A stretch of DNA of 64,000 nt from Exobasidium rhododendri. Lineage: Eukaryota; Basidiomycota; Exobasidiomycetes; Exobasidiales; Exobasidiaceae. Position 1 is the stretch's first letter. Each line of letters opens with the position of its first letter. Shown one piece after another: positions 37,001 through 48,100 of the stretch. Under the pieces are notes generated by a model. It ran no database searches, was not told where the DNA came from, and saw only the letters and a program-made list of their open reading frames with translations. The stretch is from assembly GCA_026210745.1 (NCBI GenBank), contig CP110632.1:4029001-4093000 (forward strand), read 5' to 3'. The position numbers and the translations under genes are program-made.

Positions 37001-37511
37001 CACTTCCTTCCTGCAGCTTCTTTGACATTTCCATTATCAGGTCTGTCTCTTCGTGAAAGGCGTCTTCTTGACTGGCCGTTCCTTCGAGGTCATCAAGCAC
37101 GTTGTTGATCACCCCTCCGATTCTTTCTAATCCAATTTGCATGCAGAGAAGATTGAGTGCTTCATCATCAAGACTGGCCAGGGAATTTGGCTCAAATTGC
37201 CGAAGGTGCAAGTAGGCGTCCAGCTTCTTCACAGAGCTTGGCATGGGAGGACGAGCAGGAGCTCCCTTCAAGAAGTCAAGAAACAACAGGTGAGCGTCTT
37301 GTTCATTCTGAGGTCGAACTGCTGCCTCATCTAGGGTGACCCTCTCCACTCCTCTCCTCGTTTCACTGTAGTGACGGAGCTGACACTGAAAGGAAGGGGC
37401 CTTAGCTGGTAGAGAAGAGCGATTGCCTTCTACCACAGAGACACTCCTGAGGACGTATTGATCACATCTCTTGGCTGTGCGTTTCACCAAAGCCAAAGCG
37501 GTCGATCGCAT
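34074..37511 (-). CDS. Large helical-repeat protein, probably mitochondrial (PPR-like)
   Basis: One uninterrupted frame; the first ATG is at 37511 (an in-frame GTG lies 14 codons upstream), giving 1145 aa. The first 50 residues (RSTALALVKRTAKR, later QLRHYSETRR) are basic, lack acids and end with an R-x-Y-S cleavage-like site, as in mitochondrial presequences. The rest is predicted from composition to be almost entirely alpha-helical. Several 30-40 residue units resemble pentatricopeptide repeats, for example around GTCLRQGRIDIASRLLTSTR, and near the C-terminus LYCRLITTYLRVGDIHGAAS. Fungal proteins of this kind often help express organelle mRNAs, but I cannot name an ortholog. It is intronless, unlike most neighbours. 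Confidence 0.75.
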   Translation of the reverse strand: MRSTALALVKRTAKRCDQYVLRSVSVVEGNRSSLPAKAPSFQCQLRHYSETRRGVERVTLDEAAVRPQNEQDAHLLFLDFLKGAPARPPMPSSVKKLDAYLHLRQFEPNSLASLDDEALNLLCMQIGLERIGGVINNVLDDLEGTASQEDAFHEETDLIMEMSKKLQEGSGSPQKGGIFAALPGSRRRMTAVQNLIIGASRRRTTSVEDNLVPSEEIDEISSIEHIMSDSTLSRSLNLLLFDYRLLQQEQGYDINVTSPIPIDLDVGTARRLCRSIYRSKDSSLAPILGELIKHLSRSDMIEGAFPMALEGCHLLNFYLRIDKDTPTGDVSVHPSTNVLPASSSSLALPEALQAANHILDQMYKSDPETITDLVISEASKEGHAFKSYLRDQGVSEGEASLSSLRITLHHIVFLVMLKRRRFTWVEKQLTRILDDITSLTKQHDVEAPLWLLVKPVRLSIRQAVTAPHGRKKSFDLATQFLDLWTQAERIEGQTNGGILRMICERAVSDNDPRLVIRMLQIMTDRRSGEPDRLAPEATSAGAPILLKMFNFQANQKKGFMVAQMLATLGLVNLEGRIVDDRLDILFPGPLRAEFVAIVAKAGLKRQSRALYERWGCELTDGVSLDEVFQHIRQVRDQEISRRKPRFQETVAAISGDVEATVAQSHKCLTSLVKLFTRDHDKPFLPSFERIEGDELIEEVAKKDSVDIQEDIQFAYHVVFQFVKGRDRSLMDRGDFIALSSAYFCLGQRMAAFKCLGDIVKREDRPTLAEASVLLRLLTTVDIVKTAELLLARISYWVDKGRDDEWAYGSEGLAQLYVPLLGTCLRQGRIDIASRLLTSTRSIGIHEDVGVKAIAGLLKYTFLSVPSETLAKVEDGTLTENVNTRRDDRGSKTLFIAKWVKNLMEREKWRPEPSLLSWMCQKAVREPGLIGASTRHTLKSPAFVPFSLKDNNRKAAILLMSLSAKYLGYVDLQVARVILATIQNKAFQYAGPSSPNGRLVDAGLSNEIDEVANNLRWTPHVHYNDGFMLEDQAISMPAYSNGRAAAEPNRLPPVLYCRLITTYLRVGDIHGAASVMAWAREEAGISFSQIEAAWDNRKYSFKDFLTNVAFNQRRSKYGTDPVNVLELLAGAEPIPKSKLWWQRGDM

Positions 37512-38187
37512 ACTCAGTGGCAAACCGAGAGAGCTTCCCCGGACATCCCTCACTACGCCTACCTAAGAGAAGGCCAACGTCCCATCTTCCTTTCTTTCTG
37601 ACCAAATCCTGACTACGCACGTGACTAAATGTAATTTTTTTTTTATGGATTTCGCACTATTGCGCGCGAAAAAGACAGGATCTCCTCGCGTCTTGGATCT
37701 CACGCTAAGAAGTTTATTAATTTCGAAGCGGGCTACTTTTACCCACGACGTGTGAGGAGCTTCATCCTACTGCAAGGGGGCGTATGTTACATATCGAGAC
37801 GGAGCGGCGGATACGTACCAAAGATACAAAGAATTGAACCTTGACCAGCACAATGGAAAAAAAAATGCCGCTGATGGACAAAGAGACCTCTATTGCCTTG
37901 ACAACGGATCACTACTTCATTCCTGCAGACAGAAGGCTCACGCTCGGAAGGTATCTCATTGGAAATAGAATACTAAATTAATCATTCCTCAATATGCTTC
38001 TTCTACGTAGTCCGGAGGAAGGGTGAGATGCCAGGAAGAATACAGATGGCAACCGGAAGGCGTCTTCTACAGCAGCGAGAGGTGGTCCGCAGGGAAGAGT
38101 GAAGGATGGCTGGGTGCAGATGATGATACTCGTCCATCCATCCTTCCTTTCTTATCCTTGTACTCTCCCCCTCGTCGCTATTTGAAT
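37512..38187. promoter_or_regulatory. Divergent intergenic region between the PPR-like and unknown genes
   Basis: 676 bp between opposed ATGs. Holds a run of nine T at 37634-37642, an A-run around 37855-37864 and no protein-like frame on the minus strand. On the plus strand the downstream gene's frame stays open back to a GTG at 38023 (without an ATG), so a 5' exon could hide here. Confidence 0.45.
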
Positions 38188-39225
38188 ATGACGAGACATA
38201 TACACGCAGCATCATCGTGTGGTTCAATTGAAGAAGACTTGCTTGCCAGTGAGCAGGAACAGTTCACCGAGTACTGGCAGGAAGACGATCCCATCTATTG
38301 CTTCACGGTTCGTGCCAGGAATGAAGCCATGGCAGGCTTCTTCGACAGAGTGGCATTGACCGGCTTCAATCAGAGCCAAGAACGTCGACATTCAGTGGTA
38401 CACAAGAGAAGGCGAAGTGCAAGGCAGAGTCGAGGCGATAATGAAGTAGGAAATCTGGATAGGAGCCGACGTTCTGTACGGTTAAGCACGCTTTCAAGAG
38501 TCTACATTGCTCGACAGGAAGAGGCGAGAGGAGGTAGCAAAAGCACATGGTTTCCCGAAGCTTTGTATCTTTGTGAGGAGGTGGAGAAGAGGGTAGAGAT
38601 GGATGAGGCGGCAGGAATTAGCATGCTTTTCTCCACGGCAAAGACGGAGCAAGAGGGAACGAATATGTACCCCCGTTACAGGCAAGAAGATCTAGAGTCA
38701 ATCTCTGACGCTGACACGATGGTTGACTTCGACTACCGTTGCGAGGATCCCATCGGATGGGAAAGAGGAGGCCGGATCCACTCAAATAACTCACTCGGAC
38801 TCTTTTGCTTGCAAGGCGAGGAAGTAGGAGTAATGCAGCTTCACAGCACAAATTTAGATTCGAGCGGAGACCGGACCACTATTGGCGAAGTGGAAGATGT
38901 CTACACTGATGTGGAGGAAGCGGAGGCTATGCCCGCAAGGCCAGAAACGAGGCAGAGAGTGTCGCTACACCCATCGCTGGATAGTGACGCGCATCATAGA
39001 CTGTACCTGAAAGAAGCCACCAAATGTGCCAACGATCTACTTCTTCCCACTCCTCCGACGCCAAAGCTTACGTTGCGACGACTTATCTCGCTTCCGACTG
39101 TAATATGTCCTGCTCTTTTCCGACGCAATTCACCGAACAAAAGCCTTCGAAACGGCATCAGTCATTTGAATTTTCTACCACCGGACGCTGACTCGATGCA
39201 CGGAACATCCATCGACAAAGAGTAG
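38188..39225 (+). CDS. Unknown protein, 345 aa
   Basis: Chosen start is the first ATG (38188) of a frame that is open from 38023. No domain recognised. The N-terminal part is acidic (SIEEDLLASEQEQFTEYW), followed by a basic stretch (HKRRRSARQSR), a mixed region with CEEVEKRVEMDEAAG that is likely helical, and a Pro/Arg-rich C-terminus with TPPTPKLTLRRL. The latter resembles a short linear motif rather than a fold. Codon use is like its neighbours, and the frame is long for chance, so a real gene is likely. An additional upstream exon is possible. Converges on SKI2, 252 bp apart. Confidence 0.6.
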   Translation: MTRHIHAASSCGSIEEDLLASEQEQFTEYWQEDDPIYCFTVRARNEAMAGFFDRVALTGFNQSQERRHSVVHKRRRSARQSRGDNEVGNLDRSRRSVRLSTLSRVYIARQEEARGGSKSTWFPEALYLCEEVEKRVEMDEAAGISMLFSTAKTEQEGTNMYPRYRQEDLESISDADTMVDFDYRCEDPIGWERGGRIHSNNSLGLFCLQGEEVGVMQLHSTNLDSSGDRTTIGEVEDVYTDVEEAEAMPARPETRQRVSLHPSLDSDAHHRLYLKEATKCANDLLLPTPPTPKLTLRRLISLPTVICPALFRRNSPNKSLRNGISHLNFLPPDADSMHGTSIDKE

Positions 39226-39477
39226 GCAAATAAGTACCTTCCAGGCTTCTCCATCATCCTGTCCCTCCGGACTTCCATTGCCGTCACGACACATCGGTCC
39301 ACGGAATATCGTCACCCGTTCTCCCCCCCCTCGTCATCGAGAAGGGCACGACTCCTCTAGGAGTGGCTCCTTCGGTTGCTTCAAAAGTAGTGGGCAGCGG
39401 CATCATGCAATGGACATCGACTGCTTCTATGTGAATATATTAGTTTGCTGCAAGGTGTGCGTCCTCGATCCCGCTCG

Positions 39478-42400
39478 CTAAAAGTACAAGCTACCTGCAA
39501 AGATGACGTCTCTCCGGATCAATTCCATGCATGATTCCATCTTACTCCAAAGGTCCGCATCCCCAATGACTCTCGCCGCATCCCTCAATTCTTTGCAACT
39601 CTCATCCAGCCTTGTAATGACTCTCACAATAGTCCCTTCTGCTATGTCCGTCATTGTGCAGATCTCCGCGAATGGCATCCCTTTGGCCCATGCATGAGCA
39701 ACGGGTATCATGTGAGTCTTCAAGGACACTTCATAGTCTTGCGTGTTCAATTGAAAGGAAGATTCGATCGACGAAATCTTCTCTGCAGTGGCCACAATCC
39801 TCTCGTACCCCTCCAGCAATCTCCCACTCAATTCTACCTCTCCGTCTGCCTTCTCTTTGAACACCAGACAGCTCAACAGTCCGACGATCTCCGCCGGCTC
39901 GAAACCGTTCCAGAAGTTGTCCAAAATGAGCTCAGTGGAGACTAATTCATCGACGGAGTTGATCTCACAAGCCACTCTGCCCTTCAGCAAGACATTTTCG
40001 CTGATCGGATCAATGAATCGCATCTTCTTGAGAACTTCGATCCTCTGACGGTAGTCGGGAAGCAACTCCAAATTTTCATCCGAGATACTCAACTTGAGAC
40101 GACTGATTTCCAGCTCCAGCAGTTTGCGATGGTGCGTCATGTCATACTCTTTCGTGAAAGTGGACGGGTCCTTCTGCCACGACTTCATATAGTCACTCAG
40201 TCGTTCGCTGTACTTTTCCCGCATCTTGACGGCCTCTTGAAAGTCGATTCTTCTAATCTTGCTCCAGTCCACCTCAGGATATTCTTGACTCTGCACCATG
40301 GTCGATATGATCGGCACTAGCTGCTCGACTGTACGACGCATAGCCGAGATGCGCAGTGCCATGATCATCGACTGCTCTACTTTGATGACGTGCACAGTCA
40401 GTCGTACAATACTTGATAAGGAAATCTCTGTCAACTCGTAGGTCAATCCTTCCGTTGGATATCCGTCGAGGGTGGGGGGCCATAGGGGCGGTATCACATC
40501 CCATTTCGAGTTCAATTTTCCACTCTTTTGTTCCTCGGTGACCACTGCTAAAACAAGAAATTCATCTCTGGCAATCGACTTGACAATGACAGCCGGACAG
40601 AAACGACTGAAGTGCTTGTCGTGGACAATTATCACCCTACCCGGACCGAAGCTTTTACTTGCCTGCTGCTGATGGAGCGCCATCTCGAGCACATCAAAAT
40701 TGGCCCTTCTTATGCTCAAACACAAGTCGTAGTATAGATCCAGTCCCTCACTCCGTTGCTTGTCCGGCATGACTGGCAAGTTGCTCAGTAGCTTCTCCAC
40801 TTCCTTCACCTTCTTTTCCTGATCAGGGAGTAGTCTTTGAGAAGCATTCTCGGAAAAGCTTCTTTTGATCATCTCTTCCACCTTCAGAGCCTCTACTCGA
40901 AGTAGGTTCAAGATCATGTTGTACGTCAATCGGAATTGACTCTGTAATTTCGTCGGCTGACCGAGCAGCATCTTGTTCAGGGCTCCTGTTTCCGGCAATT
41001 CGTCTGCTGCGTTGATGATGACCATCCCTGTAGCGTCCAATCCTCTCCTGCCAGCTCGACCAGACATCTGAGTATACTCTCCTGCCAACAATTCTCTAAA
41101 AGTGTGACCGTCGTGTTTGCGGATGCCGGAAAAGACGACACTTCTCGCGGGCATGTTGACACCCATGGCAAACGTCTCCGTAGCAAAGAGTACCTTCACT
41201 AGACCTCTTTGGAAGAGGATTTCCACCATCTCCTTGACTATCGGTAACAGACCACCGTGGTGAATACCTATGCCCCGACCGAGTAAATCTCTCATACGAA
41301 TGATTTGCGGCAGGTCCTTGTCTGTCCCTTTAAGTCTTTGCAAGCTCTTTTCAATCACAATGTGCACTTCGCTCCTCTCTCTTGCATCGTTGAGATTAGT
41401 ATTGGGCATACTACTAGCAAATTCTTCGCATCGCTTCTTGGAGAAGACGAATACGACGACGGGAAGCAACTCTTTCTTTCGAAGCATCCCCACCAGATTG
41501 ATCCAAAGACTTTTATCTCCTCGACCCGACTGACCGCCACCACTAAAGTTGCCACCGCCCCCTCGTCCGCGCAGGACAGGGCCACCTCTGCCATTTGCTT
41601 GACCACGTTGACCGCCTCTTCCGTTGCTTGTCGCCCCTCCTCTACCGCCACGAACTGGCATCGCCACTTGACCGTTCGCTTCCCTTTCCTTCTCTTGCCT
41701 TCTCTTGATGGCTTCGCCTGCATCCTTGACACCGCTGTTCAAAAATTGACCTTTCGCATCGACAACTTTGTGAATCTCCTTTCCAGCGTACAGGTAGTGC
41801 TCCAAGGGCACTGGTCGTTTCGGTGTACTGATCACGTAAATGTCCCTCTTCTTCGTCCTTCCCACCCATTCCGCAAACTCTTTTGTATTAGGCACAGTGG
41901 CCGACAACAAGATGAGGCTGATATGTTGAGGACACAAGATAATCACTTCCTCCCATACTACGCCTCTTTCCTGATCGTTGACATAGTGGACTTCATCAAA
42001 GATGACGAATTCCACGTCTCGGATCAGGTCTGCTCCCCGATATAGCATGCTCCTCAATATCTCCGTCGTCATGATCAAGCAAGGGGCTTCGGGATTGATT
42101 TGAATGTCTCCTGTCAAAATGCCAATCTTATCCTTCCCATACGTCTGTGTGAAGTCCCGAAACTTCTGATTGGAAAGTGCCTTGATTGGAGAAGTGTAAA
42201 TGCAGCGGGTCATGTGCTTCATTGCCAGAGAAATGGCATACTCTGCCACGACAGTCTTGCCGGCTGAGGTGTGAGCTGCCACAAAGACACTATCCCCTTG
42301 CTCTAGGTGGTATACGGCCTCTTTTTGAAAGTTGTCCAGTTCAAAAGGATACTCATGGGCCGGATTGGGAACCAATTCTCTGAAATTAGTAAACTTTTGA

Positions 42401-43549
42401 TTGATGTCGACAACATGAGCCCAATCTCGCTTGGGCTCTCTACTTTTCTGTTTCGCTTGATCTCGCTGGATTGGCTTTTGAGACGGCAGTAGATCATCCA
42501 GATCTGCGTCCAAGTTGTTGCGCTCTGTAGCTCTCTCGAGGTTATACGCCTCTTCTACGACAGGCAGCACTGCCGTGTGCGAGCTGTCATCCTTCAGAAG
42601 TGGCTTGAATCCATCAGATGCGTCAGAAACATGCAAACCTCGGAATGTCTCGTCATCGTCGTCGACGTCATCATCGCCCGCGTCGTCATTCTCCGCTGGT
42701 TGACCCCCTTTACGAAATCCTCTTTTGAAGCCGGGAGGGACGCTTAACAAACCCACGCCTTTCTCAATTTCATCTTCCATATTTGAGACTTGTCGCTTGA
42801 TTGAGTCGATATCTCTTTCGTCTTCATCGTTGCCGTCGTCATTATTCCGACTTTCTTCCAGGATCTCTTCTTCCAAGCCTCCTGGAACGAACATTCTTTG
42901 GCCAATCTTACCCCTCACAAAATTCGCCGCACTGCTTGCCGCTGATGACGCTGTGTTTCTGGTCAAGGAGGTGACAGCACCAGTCTTGACTTTTGAAGAT
43001 GATGAGGAGGAAGAAAGACTTGCAATTTGTACAGTGCTTCGAGTCGGTCTCGAGGGTACTTCTTTCAGTCCTTTTACCTGTCCATCTAGTCCTACTCTCT
43101 GTAGTATGAATTTTGTAGGAGGGTCATCAGGCCTCGTCTGAAGTAGTTGATTTATTCCTGGTGAGCGATCCCAGTGGCTAGGCAGAAAAGTGTAGAGCGT
43201 TAGAGCAATTCTGCACAGACTCTCACAGAGCTTAAAAGCTACCAAGCCCTGAAAAGGTGTGATACTCGCTCTTTACGACTCACATCTGATATGAGCGCAA
43301 CAAGTGGCTATCCATCCTTGCTTGCGGAGTGAGATATTTCTCCTCCAAATCTGCAGCAAATATTTCCCGTGGTAGTACACCTGCTTTACTCTGTGTGTGC
43401 TTGCCGTTCTCATCGAAGTGCAAGGCAGCTGCTAGCCCTGCACAGAGATCTTTGTCACCCTTCTCCTCCGACGTTCCATCACTTGGACTGTGTAAGTCCG
43501 TAAGGATATCAGCATGTCTACGATCGGTCGACCGCACCTCTTCCTTCAT
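39478..43549 (-). CDS. SKI2: SKI2-type DExH RNA helicase (Ski complex, cytoplasmic exosome cofactor)
   Basis: Feeds mRNA 3'-5' into the cytoplasmic exosome with Ski3 and Ski8. Two exons: 43549-43284 and 43177-39478, giving 1321 aa (yeast Ski2: 1287). The acceptor CTGCCTAG at 43178 was chosen because the closer-looking TTTTCAG leads at once to a stop. Motifs: FQKEAVYHLEQGD (Q-like), VAAHTSAGKT (Walker A), FDEVHYVND (DEVH box), LLSATVPN (III) and QMSGRAGRRGLD (VI). An RGG-rich, disordered insert of about 75 residues separates the two RecA domains. The C-terminal half carries the arch/insertion region and the DSHCT domain (KLLELEISRLKLS onward). Divergent from the WKF gene. Confidence 0.95.
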
Positions 43550-43806
43550 GGCGATCCGACTCTCCTAGAGGAATACAGGAGCCAGGTACTTTCGAACATT
43601 AGACAGACAAAGCTTCTCGGGGAATCGCCCTGATCATGCAGGCGGACGAGCCAAATTTAAAAATCTCGTGACTTTCTCCACACAAAATATTTTCCCTTTT
43701 GCTTTCCCGTTTGACGTTGGATACGACTTCGTTAACATCAAGACAGGCATCTAGCCACCTCTTCCAGTATCTAGTCCCTGCTCTCGTCTCGCCTTTGCTG
43801 CAGTCA
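43550..43806. promoter_or_regulatory. Divergent promoter SKI2/WKF protein
   Basis: 257 bp between opposed start codons. AT-rich patch (43653-43700) with TATTTT elements. Shared promoter inferred from spacing only. Confidence 0.45.
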
Positions 43807-44946
43807 ATGTCCACGATCGATGACAGAGATGCGCCTGGGCCAAGTAAGAGAAAGAGAGTCAGATCTCGAAAAGGTCGAAAGAGAACAAATGAAGTAGAGA
43901 AAAAGGAAGAGCAAGCAGGCTCATCATCTTCCTCTTCATCGGATAGTGAAGAAGAAGAGCGAAAGAACAGACCAACAGTATCCAAAGCAGTAGCAGCGAA
44001 AGCCGATATTGAAGAGTCCGCTCCCGTTGATATCGCCCAATTGCCAGAAGAGACTGGCGAAGAGAAAAAAGACAAGAGGAAACGCAAACGGACGAGAGGC
44101 AAAGCGAAGAAGGTGGGAGAGGAGGAACTCGCAGAGCCAGAGGCAGATGGAAAAAGTGCAGACGCAGCGAGGCATGTATCTGTAGATAATACAGAACATG
44201 CTGCCGCAGATATTATCAAGACAGCTCCTATCAAACCGTCTGTGGAGATGCTAGAGTATCTCGAGAAGGTCGGACTACCGAATAATCTCAACGAGAAGAC
44301 ATCGAATGGTGAGCGATGGTGTCCCTGCACTAGGACCTGCGAGACCGCCTGAACTGATGTTATTTCTCCCGTTTTTTTTTCAGCATTAAGATATGCTCGA
44401 CAGTATCATGTCGATCGAGCTAATTGGAAATTCAATAAAGCAAAGCAAGAGTATCTCATACGACACATGCTCACCCCTCCTGTCGAACGAAAGGATGGCG
44501 CAACAGAGGGACAAAGGGATGGCGAAGGGGATGGAGATGGCAAGGGCGAAGACGGAGGAGATGATGAGGGAAAGCCTGCGATAGATCAATTTTGGCCGGA
44601 TGACTGGAATCGTTGCGTGGCCAAGTACTTGATCACGATTCAAGGCAAGGCGAAGGAAAGACTTTTCGACATTCTGAATCTTGCAGCTCAGCGAGACGTT
44701 CCACCTGTTGCTCAAGAACAGAGCATGACTCCCGGTGATTCTTCGACTGCTGCGTTGCCTCCACACAGTGCGCCGACAGTAGAAGCAAAGAGCGTTTCGT
44801 TTGGCGACCTGGCAATGGAGCAACAGAATGCGAATGCTGTTCTGAACTCGGGCATTCAATCTAATGCACTCAGTGCCGTCGAAGTCAGTCGCATCCAGTT
44901 CGAGAAGGAAAGAGCACAGAAGATGCTGATGGAGTTTCGAAGCTGA
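43807..44946 (+). CDS. WKF-domain protein (C7orf50-like, probable nucleolar factor)
   Basis: Two exons, 43807-44308 and 44384-44946, giving 354 aa; the acceptor follows a run of T. The N-terminus is highly basic (SKRKRVRSRKGRKR) and then Ser/Glu-rich, with a second basic cluster (KDKRKRKRTRGKAKK). The WKF domain (PF10180) spans EMLEYLEKVG to RANWKFNKAKQEYLIRH, with the diagnostic W-K-F-N-K and a conserved YLxRH. A second helical block (DDWNRCVAKYLITIQGKAKERL) follows. Human C7orf50 is nucleolar and linked to ribosome biogenesis; by analogy this protein is too. Overlap of exon 1 with the opposite strand's frames is spurious. Confidence 0.87.
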
Positions 44947-45196
44947 AAAAACCCCCCCTTCACCTCACCCATCCTGTCGAGCATATTTCTCATAAATTCA
45001 ATTAGTTGTACTTTACCACCGTCCTCAAACATGTTCATTAAGAAGACCAATTATCGTCTTCTACATCCTTTGTTTGATTGTTAAAGTCTTCAAGCCTGGG
45101 CAGGAATGACCTGGTGATACTTGTAAGCCGTCTGGTCCCACAAACTTTCTCTTTCCCTCGCAAGACACCTCGCCCATTCACGGACTTTAGGCTATT

Positions 45197-48100
45197 TCAA
45201 GGAGAAGCAAGACGGTCAGAAAAGAGGTTCACCCGGTTGAAGAATCCTGCTGCGCTATGTATGTAGCCTCCACTCACATGCGAGATGTAACCCATTGAGC
45301 CGACAAAGAAGGGTTGCAAGTCAACGATACTGTGTCGTTCTTCATACTCGACGGCCTGTAAAGCCAATTCAAAGCGATCCAGATCCTTGACTGCTTTGCT
45401 TTCCAACGTTTCCCGATCTTCATACTCCATCCACAAAGCCTTGATCCGGAGAGCAGCCGGACTGCTGCCCAGAAGATCGTGAACCAAGTACAACAGAGCT
45501 TCCTTTTCCCTCTTGAGCTTCTCTTCCTTGCTCACACCATCCAGGGGTGTCAAATCTCCTACCAAAGCTTCGGCTATGTCATGCACCAAACACAATTGCA
45601 CACATCTACCAATGTCCAGTCCGACATTGGGTAGGAGCATGCTGAGGATGCTCATTCGATACATGTGATCGGCAATCGATTCAGGCACGTCCACCCGATG
45701 GTGCAACCAGCCTGTTCGTTTGTTGAGCTTCAGATTTTCCAGTGTGTGCATGAACTTGACTTCGTTTTCAATGCGGTTCCCTTCGCTTCCTTCGTTGTCG
45801 TCTCCAGCCTCTTCCTTGACAAAGCCAGATTCCTCTTTGACGACTTCCAAATCGATCGAATTTGGTCGATTCTTCTCGTCAGGTTCCAATCGTAGCCCGT
45901 AGGTTGGGGGAGGTGGGGGCTGCACGTAAGGTACAGACGACCTCGCCGCGCTCCTTATTTTCTCCGTCTCGCTTACGGCAAAGCCAGTAGTAGTTGGGGC
46001 TTTGCTGCTAGGGTGTGTCGTGGGTGTAGATTGACTATGGAATCCTCTGGTCACGCTACCAGGGATGGAGTACGCAAACGACCCTGCTCTTGGTGTCACA
46101 GGATGGAAATCAACGCTTCCGCTTCTACTCTTATCGTCTTTTCTCCCTTTGGACGGGGAAGCACCATACATCGGATCGGCAGTAGAGGCACCGGTCTCCG
46201 AAGCGTCGACGATTGTCGGTAGACTCAGCCTCTGACTCTGAGAGGCACCTGCTGCGGTGAGATGTCGGCTTGCCTTTCTCAACGAAGGAGTGAACTTCTT
46301 CTCTTGATAGGGCAGGGACGTCTTTGGCTCCAAGTCGAAACCAGAATGTTTGTCGTAGTAGGTAGTGTTGCTCGTCGTGCTCGTCGTTGACAATGCTGAT
46401 GCGACATATATCCCTCGGAGCTGTGGCGACGGTATGCCAGTGATCCCGATAGGTACAGACTTTGCAAAGGATCCATGATCACTCGCCTCCTTCTTCTTCT
46501 TCATCGATGCTTCATGGGCCCTTCTTTGCCAAGCAGACCAGCCATTCTCCACCTCTTCTTTTTCCTTTTCCTTTCCCTTTTCCGCTCCCTTCTCCTCCTC
46601 GTTTGACTCTTTCACTTCCAGGAGGTCGTACTTTTCATGGTGTTGCTTGCGCTTGCCAGATGTCGATGACCACAGACTGCGATGAGAGGGGGCATATGGT
46701 GCGAGCAACCCACTCAATCGAGCCTCTGCTTCCCCGACTGCTACGCGGAACCCAATAGTGCTGCTGCCGACACGTTCCTTTGACGTCTGAGGAAACCCTG
46801 CAAGCAAGGCATCTGGTGGGTCTTGGGACTGTCGGCGACTGCCAAGAGGTCGGCTTCCATACACACTCGTGTCATTGACGCTCCGTATCCTGGCAACGCC
46901 ACTACTGCCACCCCTTGTCCTTTCCGGTGACGTTGTCGGCATATCTGAAGCAACAGAGGAAATCACGTTGTCCTCGAAGCGTAGAGATGCAGGATCGAAA
47001 CCTTCACTCCCCTCTTTATCATGTAGAATCTCTCTTTCGACATCAAAGTCGGCATCTTCAACTACTTGAGAATCTCGCCTCTGTCGTTCTGAATTGGCCA
47101 TTGCAGCGGAAAAAGAGCCGACAGTGGGCAGCGATTGAGCAATATTCTCGGTAGGTTCATTTGGACCCTGCAGTGGTACCTCCTCCTCTTCTGTTTCAGC
47201 AGCTTGCAACTCATCCCGTCCGCCCTCGAAGGCCAAAGCTCGATCATTGATTGTGATGTCAGAGTTACCGCGCGTTTCGTCATCATCAAGTTCTTCATCA
47301 ATTTCAAAGACGGCATCGCTGCTCTCATCCACCGCTTCCTTTGGTTCTTCGATATGTCGAGACCTTCTCTCTAGTATCTTTGGTGCTTCAGCGAATGCTA
47401 CCTTTTTCTCCGATGACGGAGCCTCTCCCTTGGAAGGAGTGCTTGTCTTCAGTGCCCCTTTCTTGACGTTTTGGCTTTTGCTCAAGTGATCCAAGGACAT
47501 CCTACTCTCTCTACCTCTATCAGAGGGTGACGAAGACTTGATACTACTCTCGACATCTGCTTTTGCTACTTTGGAAAAATTGGCTGCCTCAGGGTTCGGA
47601 TTCCTCGTGGCAGCTCTACCTCTTCCTCTCCCCCTTTGCTCCTCCTCTTCTGCCTCTTCCTTTCTTCCTTCTTCCTCACTTTTGACAATCTTCTTCACCT
47701 CAACGTTGCTCTCGTCATCCGAATTGACAGCGCTCGGCAAGGCAGAGTGGTCGGCGTGAGGGTATCTCTCCCTTAGTCTCCGCTTCTGAGCATACAGCTC
47801 TTCTTCATCTTCGAGCGCCTCCAAATCGTCGGCGCTTGTCTCCTTTGGACTCACTTTCATAGGAGGAGGGTCCCGTCCCCTCATGGCGAACGACGCAGAC
47901 AGATAGCTTCCCATCGAGGTAGATGGTCCACTCGAAGAGAACAATGTCCCACTTCGACCGGGCATGGCTACACTTGCCACGCCTGAAGTACTGGGTGTAC
48001 TCGAATAGATACCTTCATCGTGTGAAAGGCTCTTTCCCATATCGCTACTTGATGGGAAAAGCGGCTTTTTTCTTTCGAAGCGTGGTGAAAAGCTTTCTCC

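Noticed and set aside
38023-38187. Upstream extension of the unknown gene to 38023
   Set aside because: The frame starts there with GTG, not ATG; kept as a possible missing exon only.
40990-41760. RGG-rich insert between the SKI2 RecA domains as a novelty
   Set aside because: Disordered basic inserts at this place are acceptable for a Ski2-type helicase; all catalytic motifs are intact.
41305-42045. 246-codon plus-strand frame opposite SKI2
   Set aside because: Lies wholly antisense to conserved helicase motifs; no recognisable protein.
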